Shown: one piece after another, positions 11,496 to 19,836 of the stretch
Position numbering within the stretch: position 1 is the stretch's first letter
Layout: the number at the start of each line of letters is the position of its first letter
From: Ideonella sp. MAG2
Lineage (GTDB): Bacteria; Pseudomonadota; Gammaproteobacteria; Burkholderiales; Burkholderiaceae_C
Direction of reading: 5' to 3'
DNA: 64,000 bases
NCBI GenBank assembly: GCA_004359425.1
Contig: PTEU01000002.1
Location: forward strand, 661,702 to 725,701
Made by a program: the position numbers and the translations under genes
The notes under the pieces: model-generated
Told to the model about the DNA's origin: nothing
The model's database searches: none
What the model saw: only the letters and a program-made list of their open reading frames with translations

Positions 11496-11810
11496 AAATT
11501 TGTGCGGAAAGTCGGGCTGCACCAGCTCGCAGTTCAGCACCGGGCCATTGCCCTCTTGCCAAGTCGCACGGCGACCCATCATGGCCAGGGTCACGATTTT
11601 TTTGTCGTCGCGGTAGCGCACGGCGGGCTCGCGCAGGCGCTTCACAGCCCACCAAGTTTGCCCGGCCAGCACCCGCCCCGCGCGCGGAGTAAGGTCAGCT
11701 TGCAACACCAAACCCCCTTCGCAGTGGTAACGCGCCGAACTGGCCTGAACACCTGAGCACGCGGCAAAGCTCAAACCGGCCAGCGCCAGCCACAGCAGGG
11801 GCCGATTCAT
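11493..11810 (-). CDS. Small exported protein of unknown function
   Basis: 105-residue protein with an N-terminal signal peptide (MNRPLLWLALAGLSFAACSG). The start at 11810 is supported by a 4-base ATGA overlap with the gene upstream. A Cys follows FAA at the likely cleavage site, a poor lipobox, so lipidation is uncertain. The mature chain has two further cysteines (RYHCEGG and LNCELV) bracketing a compact beta-rich region, loosely like small MliC-type periplasmic domains, a comparison I hold weakly. Third gene of a pyrE-led minus-strand unit. Confidence 0.6.
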   Translation of the reverse strand: MNRPLLWLALAGLSFAACSGVQASSARYHCEGGLVLQADLTPRAGRVLAGQTWWAVKRLREPAVRYRDDKKIVTLAMMGRRATWQEGNGPVLNCELVQPDFPHKF

Positions 11811-12466
11811 CGCGCTATACCACCGGAGGCTGGCGGGGCAGCCCACAAGGCCTTGAGGTGAGCCAGCTCTTGGTCGAACTGCTGACTCATGCGCTCGCGC
11901 TCCGCTTCGCGGTCACGCAGCCCGGTGACTTGTGCCTGCAAAGCCACCTCATTGGCCTCCAGCCGTTGCCGGACGCCCTCGGCGACCGCTGGCTTTTTCT
12001 CGACCTTAATCTGCTGCACCAAGGTTTCTCGCTCCCGCTCCAAGGCCTGTATGCGGACTTTGGATTCCCCCAACTGCCTCAGCACCGGCTCCAGCGCCCG
12101 AGCACGGGCTTGCGCGTGGGCTTGCTCGTTGGGATAGCGACGCACCAATTGCCGCTCCTTACGCTGCGCGTCCTCTTGCTGAGCCTGGCTCTGCAAAGCG
12201 GCCTGACGCTGGGCTTCCAGGCGGGCCGTTTCCTCGGGGCTGGCCAGCGGCCGGGCAATCGCCCGCACCGAGCCATCACGGTTCAGCAGCTTCTGCTCTT
12301 GGTTTTGGCACTCCGCAATGGGGCGATCAGCGCTCAGACGTCGGCCGTTTTTGTCAACACAACTGAAAATCTTGGGCGCGGGTGCAGGAGCCTGCGCCCA
12401 AGCCGCTGCACTGCCCAGCAACGCCAGGCAGACGGCAGTGGCGGCGACGGCGCGGCCCGTGCGCAT
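11807..12466 (-). CDS. Exported DUF4124-type protein with coiled coil
   Basis: 219 residues from the ATG at 12466, one base after the pyrE stop; an in-frame ATG at 12478 would overlap pyrE. Signal peptide ends near AAAWAQA. The mature N-terminus (IFSCVDKNGRRLSADRPI) matches the Cys/Asp/Gly pattern of the DUF4124 domain widespread in proteobacterial envelope proteins. Then follows a long Gln/Arg/Glu-rich region (about residues 70-200) predicted as coiled coil. Co-directional with pyrE and the small exported gene after it. Function unknown. Confidence 0.7.
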   Translation of the reverse strand: MRTGRAVAATAVCLALLGSAAAWAQAPAPAPKIFSCVDKNGRRLSADRPIAECQNQEQKLLNRDGSVRAIARPLASPEETARLEAQRQAALQSQAQQEDAQRKERQLVRRYPNEQAHAQARARALEPVLRQLGESKVRIQALERERETLVQQIKVEKKPAVAEGVRQRLEANEVALQAQVTGLRDREAERERMSQQFDQELAHLKALWAAPPASGGIAR

Positions 12467-12467
12467 T

Positions 12468-13142
12468 TCAGATGCCATAGCGTTGGCGATAGGCCGCCAC
12501 GCGCTCGGTATTGGCACGCAGGGTCTCGTCCCCGGTGGTGGCCAAAAAGGCCATCAAATCGGCCAGGGTGGCAATGGAGACCACGCGCAAACCCAACTCT
12601 TGCTCGACATACTGCACCCCCGAACGCAGGTTGCTGGGGTCGTCTTTGGCGCGCTCTTGGCGGTCCATGGTGATGGCCACCCCCACGGGCGTCGCCCCGG
12701 CGGCGCGGATCATGTCGGCGGCCTCGCGCTTGGACGCACCGTCGGTGATCACATCGTCAATGATCAGCACCCGGCCTTTGACCGGCGCACCCACCAAGGT
12801 GCCGCCCTCGCCATGGTCTTTGGCCTCTTTGCGGTTGTAGGCATAGGGCACGCTCTTGCCCTCTTTGGCCAAGCCAATGGCCACGGCGGCGGCCAAGGTG
12901 ATGCCCTTGTAGGCCGGGCCAAACAGCATGTCGAACTGCAAGCCCGAGGCAATGAGCCGACGTGCATAGAATTCGCCCAGCCTCATCAGCTTGGCACCGT
13001 CGTCAAACAAACCGGTGTTGAAGAAGTAGGGGGACAGCCGACCTGCCTTGGTCGTGAACTCGCCGAAGCGCAACACCCCCGCATCGACCGAAAACTTCAC
13101 GAATTCCTGAGCCAGGGCGTCGGTGTGCGGGGTAGTCGTCAT
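12468..13142 (-). CDS. pyrE: Orotate phosphoribosyltransferase
   Basis: Fifth step of de novo pyrimidine synthesis: orotate + PRPP to OMP. 224 residues, normal length. The PRPP loop is seen in VLIIDDVITDGASKREA and the substrate region in FTTKAGRLSPYFFNTG. Its ATG at 13142 lies only 17 bases from the divergent exonuclease start, so the pyrE promoter must lie inside the exonuclease coding sequence. PyrF, the next enzyme of the pathway, is encoded at 28109-28828 and appears truncated. Confidence 0.95.
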   Translation of the reverse strand: MTTTPHTDALAQEFVKFSVDAGVLRFGEFTTKAGRLSPYFFNTGLFDDGAKLMRLGEFYARRLIASGLQFDMLFGPAYKGITLAAAVAIGLAKEGKSVPYAYNRKEAKDHGEGGTLVGAPVKGRVLIIDDVITDGASKREAADMIRAAGATPVGVAITMDRQERAKDDPSNLRSGVQYVEQELGLRVVSIATLADLMAFLATTGDETLRANTERVAAYRQRYGI

Positions 13143-13159
13143 TGCGAAGGATTCGTCAA

Positions 13160-13960
13160 GTGGGTTTCAAGCTCGTCACGCTCAATCTCAACGGCATCCG
13201 CTCCGCCGCCACCAAGGGCTTTGTGGAGTGGGCCGAACAATCTGTTGCTGATTGTATTGGCGTCCAGGAGGTCAAAGCGCAAGCCGCCGACATCGAGGGC
13301 CGTTTTGAGCAGGTGGCCCAGATGCCCGGCTACTTTCACTTTGCCGAGAAAAAGGGCTACTCGGGCGTGGGCCTCTACACCCGCCACCAGCCCAGCGACG
13401 TGATCCGCGGCCTGGGCGTGCCCGAGTTCGACGACGAAGGCCGCTGGGTCGAACTGCGCTTTGACAAACCCGGCCGCAAACTCTCGCTCATCAGTTGCTA
13501 CTTCCCCAGCGGCTCCTCGGGTGAGGAGCGCCAGCAAGCCAAGTTTCGTTTTCTGGCGGCCATGGCCCCGCATCTGCAAGCCCTGCGGGCCGAGCGCGAG
13601 TTCATTTTGGTGGGCGACCTCAACATCGCTCACCGCGAGGCTGACCTGAAGAACTGGAAAGGCAACTTGAAGAACAGCGGCTTTCTGCCCGAAGAGCGCG
13701 CCTGGATGACGCAACAACTCGACCCCGCCCAGGGGGGACTGGTCGACGTCTACCGCCGCCTGCACCCCGACACCACCGAAGAGTGCTACACATGGTGGAG
13801 CAACCGAGGCCAAGCCTATGCCAAGAACGTGGGTTGGCGGCTGGACTACCACTTGGCCACGCCAGCGCTGGCCCAGCAGGCCCAAACGGCGGCGGTCTAC
13901 AAGGCCCAGAAGTTCAGCGACCATGCACCGCTGACTGTGGAATACGGCTTCACGCTCTGA
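13160..13960 (+). CDS. xth: Exodeoxyribonuclease III
   Basis: Mg-dependent AP endonuclease / 3'-5' exonuclease of base-excision repair, in the exonuclease-endonuclease-phosphatase fold. 266 residues from the GTG at 13160, chosen because GAAGGA lies 8 bases upstream and it opens directly into FKLVTLNLNGIRSA. Catalytic motifs: GVQEVKAQ (metal-binding Glu), FILVGDLNIAHREADL, WWSNRGQAYAKNVGWRLDYHL and the terminal FSDHAPLTVEY (catalytic His). All present, so probably active. Confidence 0.94.
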   Translation: MGFKLVTLNLNGIRSAATKGFVEWAEQSVADCIGVQEVKAQAADIEGRFEQVAQMPGYFHFAEKKGYSGVGLYTRHQPSDVIRGLGVPEFDDEGRWVELRFDKPGRKLSLISCYFPSGSSGEERQQAKFRFLAAMAPHLQALRAEREFILVGDLNIAHREADLKNWKGNLKNSGFLPEERAWMTQQLDPAQGGLVDVYRRLHPDTTEECYTWWSNRGQAYAKNVGWRLDYHLATPALAQQAQTAAVYKAQKFSDHAPLTVEYGFTL

Positions 13961-14097
13961 CTCCCTCTGCCGCGCCTAAGGTGGCAGCGGCTGCCACAGC
14001 AAAAACCCGAGAGAGGAAAGCGCGCGGGCATTGCGTACGGGGTTCCATGGGGGTGCGCGATACATCCGCACACACCGCCGACATCCTGTGACCTTAA

Positions 14098-14142
14098 GCG
14101 GGCTGAATCTAGGACGACTTCACGATTTGTCGTCCAGCCCGC
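14098..14142. repeat. Two-part inverted repeat upstream of outer-membrane protein gene
   Basis: GCGGGCT (14098-14104) and GGACGAC (14112-14118) pair with GTCGTCC (14129-14135) and AGCCCGC (14136-14142), giving a 14-bp two-part stem with a 7-nt bulge on one side and a 10-nt loop. Could end the xth transcript, fold in the leader of the next gene, or bind a regulator. Confidence 0.5.
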
Positions 14143-14171
14143 CCAATTGGGGCTGCTACATTGACCCGCAG

Positions 14172-14196
14172 CGCCCCACCGAGGGCGTGTTTTTTT
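14172..14196 (+). terminator. Intrinsic terminator / possible attenuator
   Basis: CGCCC/GGGCG 5-bp stem with a 6-nt loop followed by TGT and an unbroken run of seven T. It has the form of a rho-independent terminator for transcripts coming from xth, yet it ends only 22 bases before the start codon of the barrel gene, so it could also act as an attenuator in that gene's leader. Confidence 0.5.
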
Positions 14197-14218
14197 CAAC
14201 TATTCGTTGAGGACTCGC

Positions 14219-14866
14219 ATGTTGTTCCCCTCTCGTCTTTGCGCCGTTGTGGCGGCTGCCCTGCCCGTGTTGTCTGCCCATGCGGTGGAACCCTATGCCG
14301 CCATCGGAGCCCCAGGCGTGATGCTGGGCCTGGCCCACCCCGTGTCGGACACCCTGACCCTGCGTGCCGACCTGGCCACCATCGGCACCCGCGACAAAAC
14401 CGGCACCGAACAAGGCATCAAATACCAAGGCGACTACAAGTCCAACCGCACCGGACTGTTTGCCGACTGGTTTGTGGCCGGTGGCTTTCGCCTGACCGGT
14501 GGCGTGACCTTTAACGACACCAAGTTCAACCTGACGGCCTTGGGAGATGGCAGCCCGATCAAGATTGGCAACACCAGCTACACCACCACCACGGCAGACC
14601 GCTTTGTCGCCAACATCAAGTTCCCCTCCACCTCGCCCTATATCGGCATTGGTTGGGGCCACAAAATGGGCAACACCGGCTGGGGCTTTGTGGCCGACCT
14701 GGGTGCCTCCATTGGCAAAGCCACGGTCACCACCCGCGTGGAAGGCCCGCTGCTGAACCAAGTCAGCCAAGCCGACATCGACCGCGAAACCCAAGAGTTG
14801 CGCGACGGTGTAGGCAAGGTGAGGGCCCTGCCGCAGTTGTCGGTCGGGGTAAGCTACCAGTTCTGA
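14219..14866 (+). CDS. Outer-membrane beta-barrel protein
   Basis: 215 residues from the ATG at 14219 (GAGGA five bases upstream). Signal peptide cleaved near SAHA/VEPY. The mature chain consists of alternating hydrophobic beta strands, many Gly/Thr/Tyr, and ends with SVGVSYQF, the terminal Phe signature recognised by the BAM complex. Glycine-rich GIGWGHKMGNTGWGF looks like a barrel strand pair. Probably an eight-stranded barrel; a loose match to small OmpW/opacity-like proteins, but no specific substrate can be named. Confidence 0.75.
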   Translation: MLFPSRLCAVVAAALPVLSAHAVEPYAAIGAPGVMLGLAHPVSDTLTLRADLATIGTRDKTGTEQGIKYQGDYKSNRTGLFADWFVAGGFRLTGGVTFNDTKFNLTALGDGSPIKIGNTSYTTTTADRFVANIKFPSTSPYIGIGWGHKMGNTGWGFVADLGASIGKATVTTRVEGPLLNQVSQADIDRETQELRDGVGKVRALPQLSVGVSYQF

Positions 14867-14912
14867 TTCTTTATTGGTCGCTGCATCCGGGCAGAGGCCC
14901 AGCCGCTGCCCC

Positions 14913-15551
14913 ATGCTCCGCTACCTCACCATCCCCGTCACCGCTTTTCAACAAAACTGCTCACTGATTTGGTGCGACCAGACCATGGAGGGCGCGCTGA
15001 TTGACCCCGGTGGCGAGAGCGAGCGGCTGAAGGCCGAGGCGCAGCGCCTAGGCGTTACGCTCACCGCGCTGTGGTTGACCCATGCCCACATTGACCATGC
15101 CGGAGCCACCGGCACCCTGGCGCGAGAGCTAGGCTTGCCCATCATTGGGCCGCATCCGGGGGACCAGTTTTGGATTGACGGCTTGCCACAGCAGAGCCAA
15201 ATGTTTGGCTTCCCCCCTGCTGAGGCTTTTACGCCCACCCGTTGGCTGGCGGACGGCGACAGCGTCAGCCTGGGTCAGTCCACCGTGCAGGTCCGGCATT
15301 GCCCTGGTCATACGCCCGGCCATGTGGTGTTTTATGCCGCCGAGATGGCGCGCTGTTTTGTGGGCGATGTGCTGTTTGCGGGCTCCATCGGGCGCACCGA
15401 CTTCCCCGGTGGCGACCATGACACCTTGATCCGCAGCATCACCGAGCGGCTCTGGCCCATGGGGGACGACACTGTTTTCATCCCTGGCCACGGGCCCGAA
15501 AGCAGCTTTGGCCGTGAGCGGCGCAGCAACCCCTATGTGAGCAACATTTGA
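14913..15551 (+). CDS. MBL-fold metallo-hydrolase, glyoxalase II-like (YcbL type)
   Basis: Cytosolic zinc hydrolase of the metallo-beta-lactamase fold, 212 residues. The ATG at 14913 opens into MLRYLTIPVTAFQQNCSL, typical of YcbL-type thiolesterases. Metal ligands: His57-Ala-His59-Ile-Asp61-His62, a further His in CPGHTPGHV, Asp in FVGDVLFAGSIGRTD, and His in FIPGHGP. The short length, lacking the helical C-terminal domain of true glyoxalase II, argues for a general thioester hydrolase. Confidence 0.88.
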   Translation: MLRYLTIPVTAFQQNCSLIWCDQTMEGALIDPGGESERLKAEAQRLGVTLTALWLTHAHIDHAGATGTLARELGLPIIGPHPGDQFWIDGLPQQSQMFGFPPAEAFTPTRWLADGDSVSLGQSTVQVRHCPGHTPGHVVFYAAEMARCFVGDVLFAGSIGRTDFPGGDHDTLIRSITERLWPMGDDTVFIPGHGPESSFGRERRSNPYVSNI

Positions 15552-15687
15552 GCGGGCGACCCTGCGTTGTTTGACAGATTGCACGCCCCCCTAGTCCGGT
15601 GACACTGCAAGCTCGTTAGGTGCGGTGTCGGCCATGCCGATCAGCCGCTCCCACTGCTGTACCACCATCGCTGCGGGCTGTATCACC

Positions 15688-17031
15688 ATGTTCCTGGAAG
15701 AAGCTGTCACCCCTGTTGAGGGTTCGACCCTGCCCTCTGACCTCGACCTCGCGCTGTCGGGCTGCACGACCGACTACCTAGTGAAAGGTTCACCCGACCT
15801 GCTCAGCAAAGCCAAGGCCTTTGAGCGGTGGGTAGCCACCCGGCTGGACTTGGGCCTGTTCCCGTTTGCGCGCAGCCTGCAGGCGCCCCCTGCTGCGCAC
15901 ACCACCCTGCGTGAGCTGGACGGACGCGAGCTGGAGGGGCTGAACTTTTCGTCGCAAGACTATCTGTCGCTCTCGTCCCACCCCAGTGTGCTGGCCGCAG
16001 CCCAAGAGACCATGAACCGCTTTGGCGTCCACAGCGCAGGCTCCAGCGCGCTGGCGGGCAATGTGGGCGAGGGCGTGGCCCTGGAGCAGGCATTGGCTGA
16101 GTTTCTGGCCATGCCGCACGTGCTGTTGTTTCCCACAGGCTGGGCAGCAGGCTTTGGCGTGATACGCGGCCTGGTGCGGCCGGATGACCATGTGGTGATG
16201 GACGTGCTGGCGCACAACTGCTTGCAAGAGGGTGCCCGAGCCGCGACCCGACATGTGCATCTGCACCGGCACCTGGATGTGGATCATGTACGCCGACTCT
16301 TGGCGCGTATCCGCCGCCAAGACCCGCACAACGGCATCATGCTGGTCACCGAGGGCTGTTTTTCCATGGACGCAGACACGCCAGACTTGGCCGCCCTGCA
16401 AACCCTGGCCCACCAATACAAAGCCCTGCTGGTGGTTGATGTGGCCCATGACTTGGGTTCGCTAGGGCAAGGCGGCCAGGGGCAGATTGGCCTGCAAGGC
16501 ATGCATGGCCACATCGACGTGGTGGTAGGAGCCTTCTCCAAAACCTTTGCCTCCAACGGCGGGTTTGTCGCGGGCCGCAGCCGAGCACTCAAAGAATATC
16601 TGCGTTACTACGCCCCTACCGCCACCTTCAGCAATGCCCTCTCGCCGCTGCAAATTGCGGTGGTCCACCAAAGCCTGAAGATCGTGCGCAGTGTGGAAGG
16701 GGAGTGGCGGCGCGAGCAGTTGATGCAGGCCGTGCAGGCCCTCAGGCAGGCTTTGACGCAACACGGGCTGACCGTGCTGGGCCAGCCCTCACCCATCGTG
16801 CCCGTGCTGCTGGGCGAGGAGCGCTGGGCACGCCTGGCGGTACGCGAAATGGGGCAGCGTCAACTGCTGGCGAACTTGGTGGAGTTTCCCGCCGTGCCGC
16901 GCCATAGCGCCCGCTTGCGCATGCAGGTGATGAGCAACCACACCCCTGAGCAGGCTCAACAGGCAGCCGACATCCTGGCAGCAGCCTTGGAAACGGTTCG
17001 CCTCAAGCCGCAGGCGGGCCAAACACCTTAG
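15688..17031 (+). CDS. Alpha-oxoamine synthase family PLP enzyme (CqsA/BioF/ALAS-like)
   Basis: Fold-type I PLP enzyme joining an acyl-CoA to an amino acid. From the ATG at 15688 it has 447 residues; starts at 15625 (GTG) or 15634 (ATG) are possible and no ribosome site decides. Family features: SSQDYLSLSSHPSV, the glycine-rich SAGSSALAGN, DVAHDLGSLG (Asp for the PLP nitrogen and the stacking His) and Schiff-base Lys285 in AFSKTFASNGG. About 60 residues precede the usual fold. The family includes BioF, Kbl, HemA-type ALAS and the autoinducer synthase CqsA; neighbours show no biotin, heme or quorum-sensing genes, so the product is unknown. Its 3' end overlaps the convergent protease gene by 29 bases. 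Confidence 0.8.
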   Translation: MFLEEAVTPVEGSTLPSDLDLALSGCTTDYLVKGSPDLLSKAKAFERWVATRLDLGLFPFARSLQAPPAAHTTLRELDGRELEGLNFSSQDYLSLSSHPSVLAAAQETMNRFGVHSAGSSALAGNVGEGVALEQALAEFLAMPHVLLFPTGWAAGFGVIRGLVRPDDHVVMDVLAHNCLQEGARAATRHVHLHRHLDVDHVRRLLARIRRQDPHNGIMLVTEGCFSMDADTPDLAALQTLAHQYKALLVVDVAHDLGSLGQGGQGQIGLQGMHGHIDVVVGAFSKTFASNGGFVAGRSRALKEYLRYYAPTATFSNALSPLQIAVVHQSLKIVRSVEGEWRREQLMQAVQALRQALTQHGLTVLGQPSPIVPVLLGEERWARLAVREMGQRQLLANLVEFPAVPRHSARLRMQVMSNHTPEQAQQAADILAAALETVRLKPQAGQTP

Positions 17032-17953
17032 GCGGTTTGGGTGCGCGGGCATAGAGCGGGTCCACCTTGGGCAGCACGCGTTGAATGTCTTCAATGCGGC
17101 TGTCGCCTGAGGGGTGGGTGGACATGAACTCGGGCGGCGCACCTTCGCTGGCCTTCATCATCTTTTGCCACAGGCTCACCCCAGCCGCCGGGTTGTAGCC
17201 CGCGCGGGCGGCCAATTCCAGGCCCACCAAGTCGGCTTCGCTCTCGTCTTCGCGGCTGAAGCGCAAGGTCAGCAACTGCGCCCCCATGTCGGCCAAGGTG
17301 CGGCCAGCGCCTTTGAGGCCGAACAAGGCCGCGCCGATCTCTAGGCCAATACCGGTGGCCGCTGTTTTGCCCATGCGTTCGCGCGCATGTTCACGCAGGG
17401 CATGGGCCATCTCGTGGCCCATGATCATCGCGACCTCGTCGTCGGTGAGTTGCAGGCGCTGCAAGATGCCGTAGTAGAAAGCAATCTTGCCGCCGGGCAT
17501 GCAAAAGGCGTTGAGCTGGCTGGAGCCAATCAGGCTGACTTCCCATTTCCACTGGTTGGCGCGGTCGTTCCAGGGTGGGGCAAAGGGGGTGATGCGGTCG
17601 GCGATGGCGCGCAGGCGTTGCATTTGCGGGTGGTCCACCGGGGCCAGGGCGCGCTTAGCCGCCGCCTCTTTTTGCAGTTGCAGATATTGTTGTTGCGCGG
17701 CGCGCTCCACTTGCTCTGCCGGCACCAGCTTGGCCATGCGCGAGGTGCGGCCCACCTCGCCACGCACCCCTTCTTCGTCTTGGGCCAGCGCCGTTGCGGG
17801 CAACATGCTGCAGGCCAGCAACCAGCCAGCAGCACGGCGGCGGGCATGCAAGGGGCAGTCGCAATGCCTTGCCTGCACCATGCTAGGCAAGGCCACCTCG
17901 GCAGTGGTGCAAAACAGAGTGTCGCGTGGGGAGGGGGATGCAGACGAGGGCAT
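17003..17953 (-). CDS. M48-family periplasmic metalloprotease
   Basis: Zinc protease of the LoiP/BepA kind. 316 residues from the ATG at 17953, chosen because GGAG sits 6 bases upstream. An unusually long N-region (about 40 residues) precedes the hydrophobic signal segment WLLACSMLPATALAQ; an internal ATG at 17881 would give a normal-length signal peptide. Active site HEMAH begins at His180, with the third zinc ligand in EDESEADLVGLEL. C-terminal STHPSGDSRIEDIQ is typical of the family. Likely role: quality control of envelope proteins. Confidence 0.88.
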   Translation of the reverse strand: MPSSASPSPRDTLFCTTAEVALPSMVQARHCDCPLHARRRAAGWLLACSMLPATALAQDEEGVRGEVGRTSRMAKLVPAEQVERAAQQQYLQLQKEAAAKRALAPVDHPQMQRLRAIADRITPFAPPWNDRANQWKWEVSLIGSSQLNAFCMPGGKIAFYYGILQRLQLTDDEVAMIMGHEMAHALREHARERMGKTAATGIGLEIGAALFGLKGAGRTLADMGAQLLTLRFSREDESEADLVGLELAARAGYNPAAGVSLWQKMMKASEGAPPEFMSTHPSGDSRIEDIQRVLPKVDPLYARAPKPPKVFGPPAA

Positions 17954-18035
17954 GTCGGGCTCCATATTCAGTGTTCTTTTCGGCCGCCAACGCGGGCCAA
18001 GCGCAGCGGCATTGTGCAAGGCCAGGACGGTGGTG

Positions 18036-19628
18036 TCAGTCGTCGGTGGCCCCCAGTGTGTCAGGGTCCACTTCCAGGGCCTTCACGCTGTCGCGCATGG
18101 CCCACAGCATGCCCAACGCAGGCAGGGCCGCCAGCGTGGACACGATGAAAAAGGTGGGCCAGCCAATGGACTCGGCCAGCACACCCGCCAAGGGCCCAAC
18201 CCAGACCCGGCCCACCGAGGCAAAGGAGATGAGCAGGGCGTACTGCGTGGCGGTGAAACGCTGGTTGGTCAGGCTCATCAAAAAGGCCACAAAAGCCGCC
18301 GTGCCCATGCCACCGGAGAGGTTCTCGAAGGCGATCACCATCAGCAGGCCGCCATCCACAGGTGTGGGGTGGGCCAGTTTGACAAAACCCCAGTCAAAGG
18401 CCGGCAGCACCAAACCTGGCAGCGCGTGCTGGCCATTCACCGCCAGCCACCAGAAGCCCATATTGCTGGCTGCCTGCAACACACCAAACAGCATCAAGGC
18501 CCGCCACAGGCCCAAACGCAGCATCAAGAGACCGCCCAGCAAGGCCCCCAGGATGGTGAGCCACAGGCCGATCACCTTGTTGACCACGCCCACCTCGGCC
18601 GACGCATAGGCCATGCCTTTGAGCAAAAACGGCGTGAGCAGCGAGCCCGCAAAGGCATCGCCCAGCTTGTACAGCACGATGAACAGCAGAAACGCCACGG
18701 CACCGGGCTGGCTGAAGTAATGGCCCAGGCCAGAGACCAGGGTCTCAAAGCGCGCACGCCGCGCGGCCCAGACGGTCAGTGGGATGGTGAGCCCCAAGCC
18801 CAGCAGCAGGGTCACCAAGTCCATCCAGCGCTGTTGCAAGGTGGCGGCCATCGTGCTGCCCAGCCACAGCGGCTTCATCAGTTGCCCGACCAGGGGTGTC
18901 AGCACCCAGGTGGTGGCCAGATAGCCTGTCGCCACCGCCAGCAGCACCGCCACAAAGCCCCGCAGGTCATGCCCAGCGACCGACTGCGGCACCTGCGGCT
19001 GCGGCACCCTGGGCAAAAGCGTGGCGCTAATCACCGCCGCCACCACCATCAGCGCGGCCATCAAGCGGTAGACCTCGGGCCAGGTCCATCCACCGCCTTG
19101 GGCCGGGTCGGTCCAGATCATGGCCACGCCGCCAGAGAGGATCATGGCCATGCGGTAGCCCATCACGTTCAGTGACGAGCCCAAGCCCCGCTCACGCGCA
19201 GGCAGCACTTCGGTGCGGTAGGCGTCATAGGCCACATCTTGAGACGCCGAGAGAAAGGCGATGGCCACGGCGATGAGCGCAAACTTGTGCAACTCGCCTG
19301 TGGGCGAGGTGCCGGCCAGCCACATCAAAGCGCCGGCCAGCAGCAGTTGGGTGAGCACCAACCAGCCCCGGCGGCGGCCCAGCCACGGTAGATCAAAACG
19401 ATCCATCAGCGGAGCCCAGAGGAACTTAAAGGTATAGGGCAGGCCCACCAGGCTCAAAAACCCAATGGTCGCGACATCCAGCCCTTCGAGGCTGAGCCAG
19501 GCCTGCAAGGCTTGACCCGTCAGCGCCAGCGGCAATCCAGAGGCAAAGCCCAGCAGCGTGATCAGCACCAAACGATGCACAGCAGCCAAGCCAAAACGGG
19601 TGCCTTGCGGCGTAGGGGTTGGGGACAT
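18036..19628 (-). CDS. ampG: AmpG-like MFS permease (muropeptide transport)
   Basis: 530 residues from the ATG at 19628, an MFS transporter with 12-14 helices. The opening resembles AmpG: LITLLGFASGLPLALTGQALQAWL, PYTFKFLWAPLMDRF, then RRGWLVLTQ and SASQDVAYDAYRTEVL, all matching AmpG motifs around helices 1-5. AmpG imports GlcNAc-anhydro-muropeptides for wall recycling, fitting the many cell-wall genes in the window. No clear Shine-Dalgarno precedes the chosen start. Confidence 0.85.
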   Translation of the reverse strand: MSPTPTPQGTRFGLAAVHRLVLITLLGFASGLPLALTGQALQAWLSLEGLDVATIGFLSLVGLPYTFKFLWAPLMDRFDLPWLGRRRGWLVLTQLLLAGALMWLAGTSPTGELHKFALIAVAIAFLSASQDVAYDAYRTEVLPARERGLGSSLNVMGYRMAMILSGGVAMIWTDPAQGGGWTWPEVYRLMAALMVVAAVISATLLPRVPQPQVPQSVAGHDLRGFVAVLLAVATGYLATTWVLTPLVGQLMKPLWLGSTMAATLQQRWMDLVTLLLGLGLTIPLTVWAARRARFETLVSGLGHYFSQPGAVAFLLFIVLYKLGDAFAGSLLTPFLLKGMAYASAEVGVVNKVIGLWLTILGALLGGLLMLRLGLWRALMLFGVLQAASNMGFWWLAVNGQHALPGLVLPAFDWGFVKLAHPTPVDGGLLMVIAFENLSGGMGTAAFVAFLMSLTNQRFTATQYALLISFASVGRVWVGPLAGVLAESIGWPTFFIVSTLAALPALGMLWAMRDSVKALEVDPDTLGATDD

Positions 19629-19836
19629 AAGGGGGGATTCTAGGGACGCCCCAAGCCCCTCGACACAATGCGACAGATTGTGAATAAATGCCAAAGGCCG
19701 TGCAGAATACAAATTGTTGGAACGCATTGCGTGCTGTGGCTGCCGTGACGCAAGGTCGGGAAAGTCAGACAATGCGTCGCAAACCGTCGCGGGCGGGTAT
19801 CGCCCGTGACCATATTCAAGGAGGCTGAGCGCGTTG

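Noticed and set aside
17487..19175. Long plus-strand open frame (about 560 codons) opposite the ampG-like and protease genes
   Set aside because: Gln/His/Arg-rich antisense shadow without ribosome site; the minus-strand genes have clear motifs.
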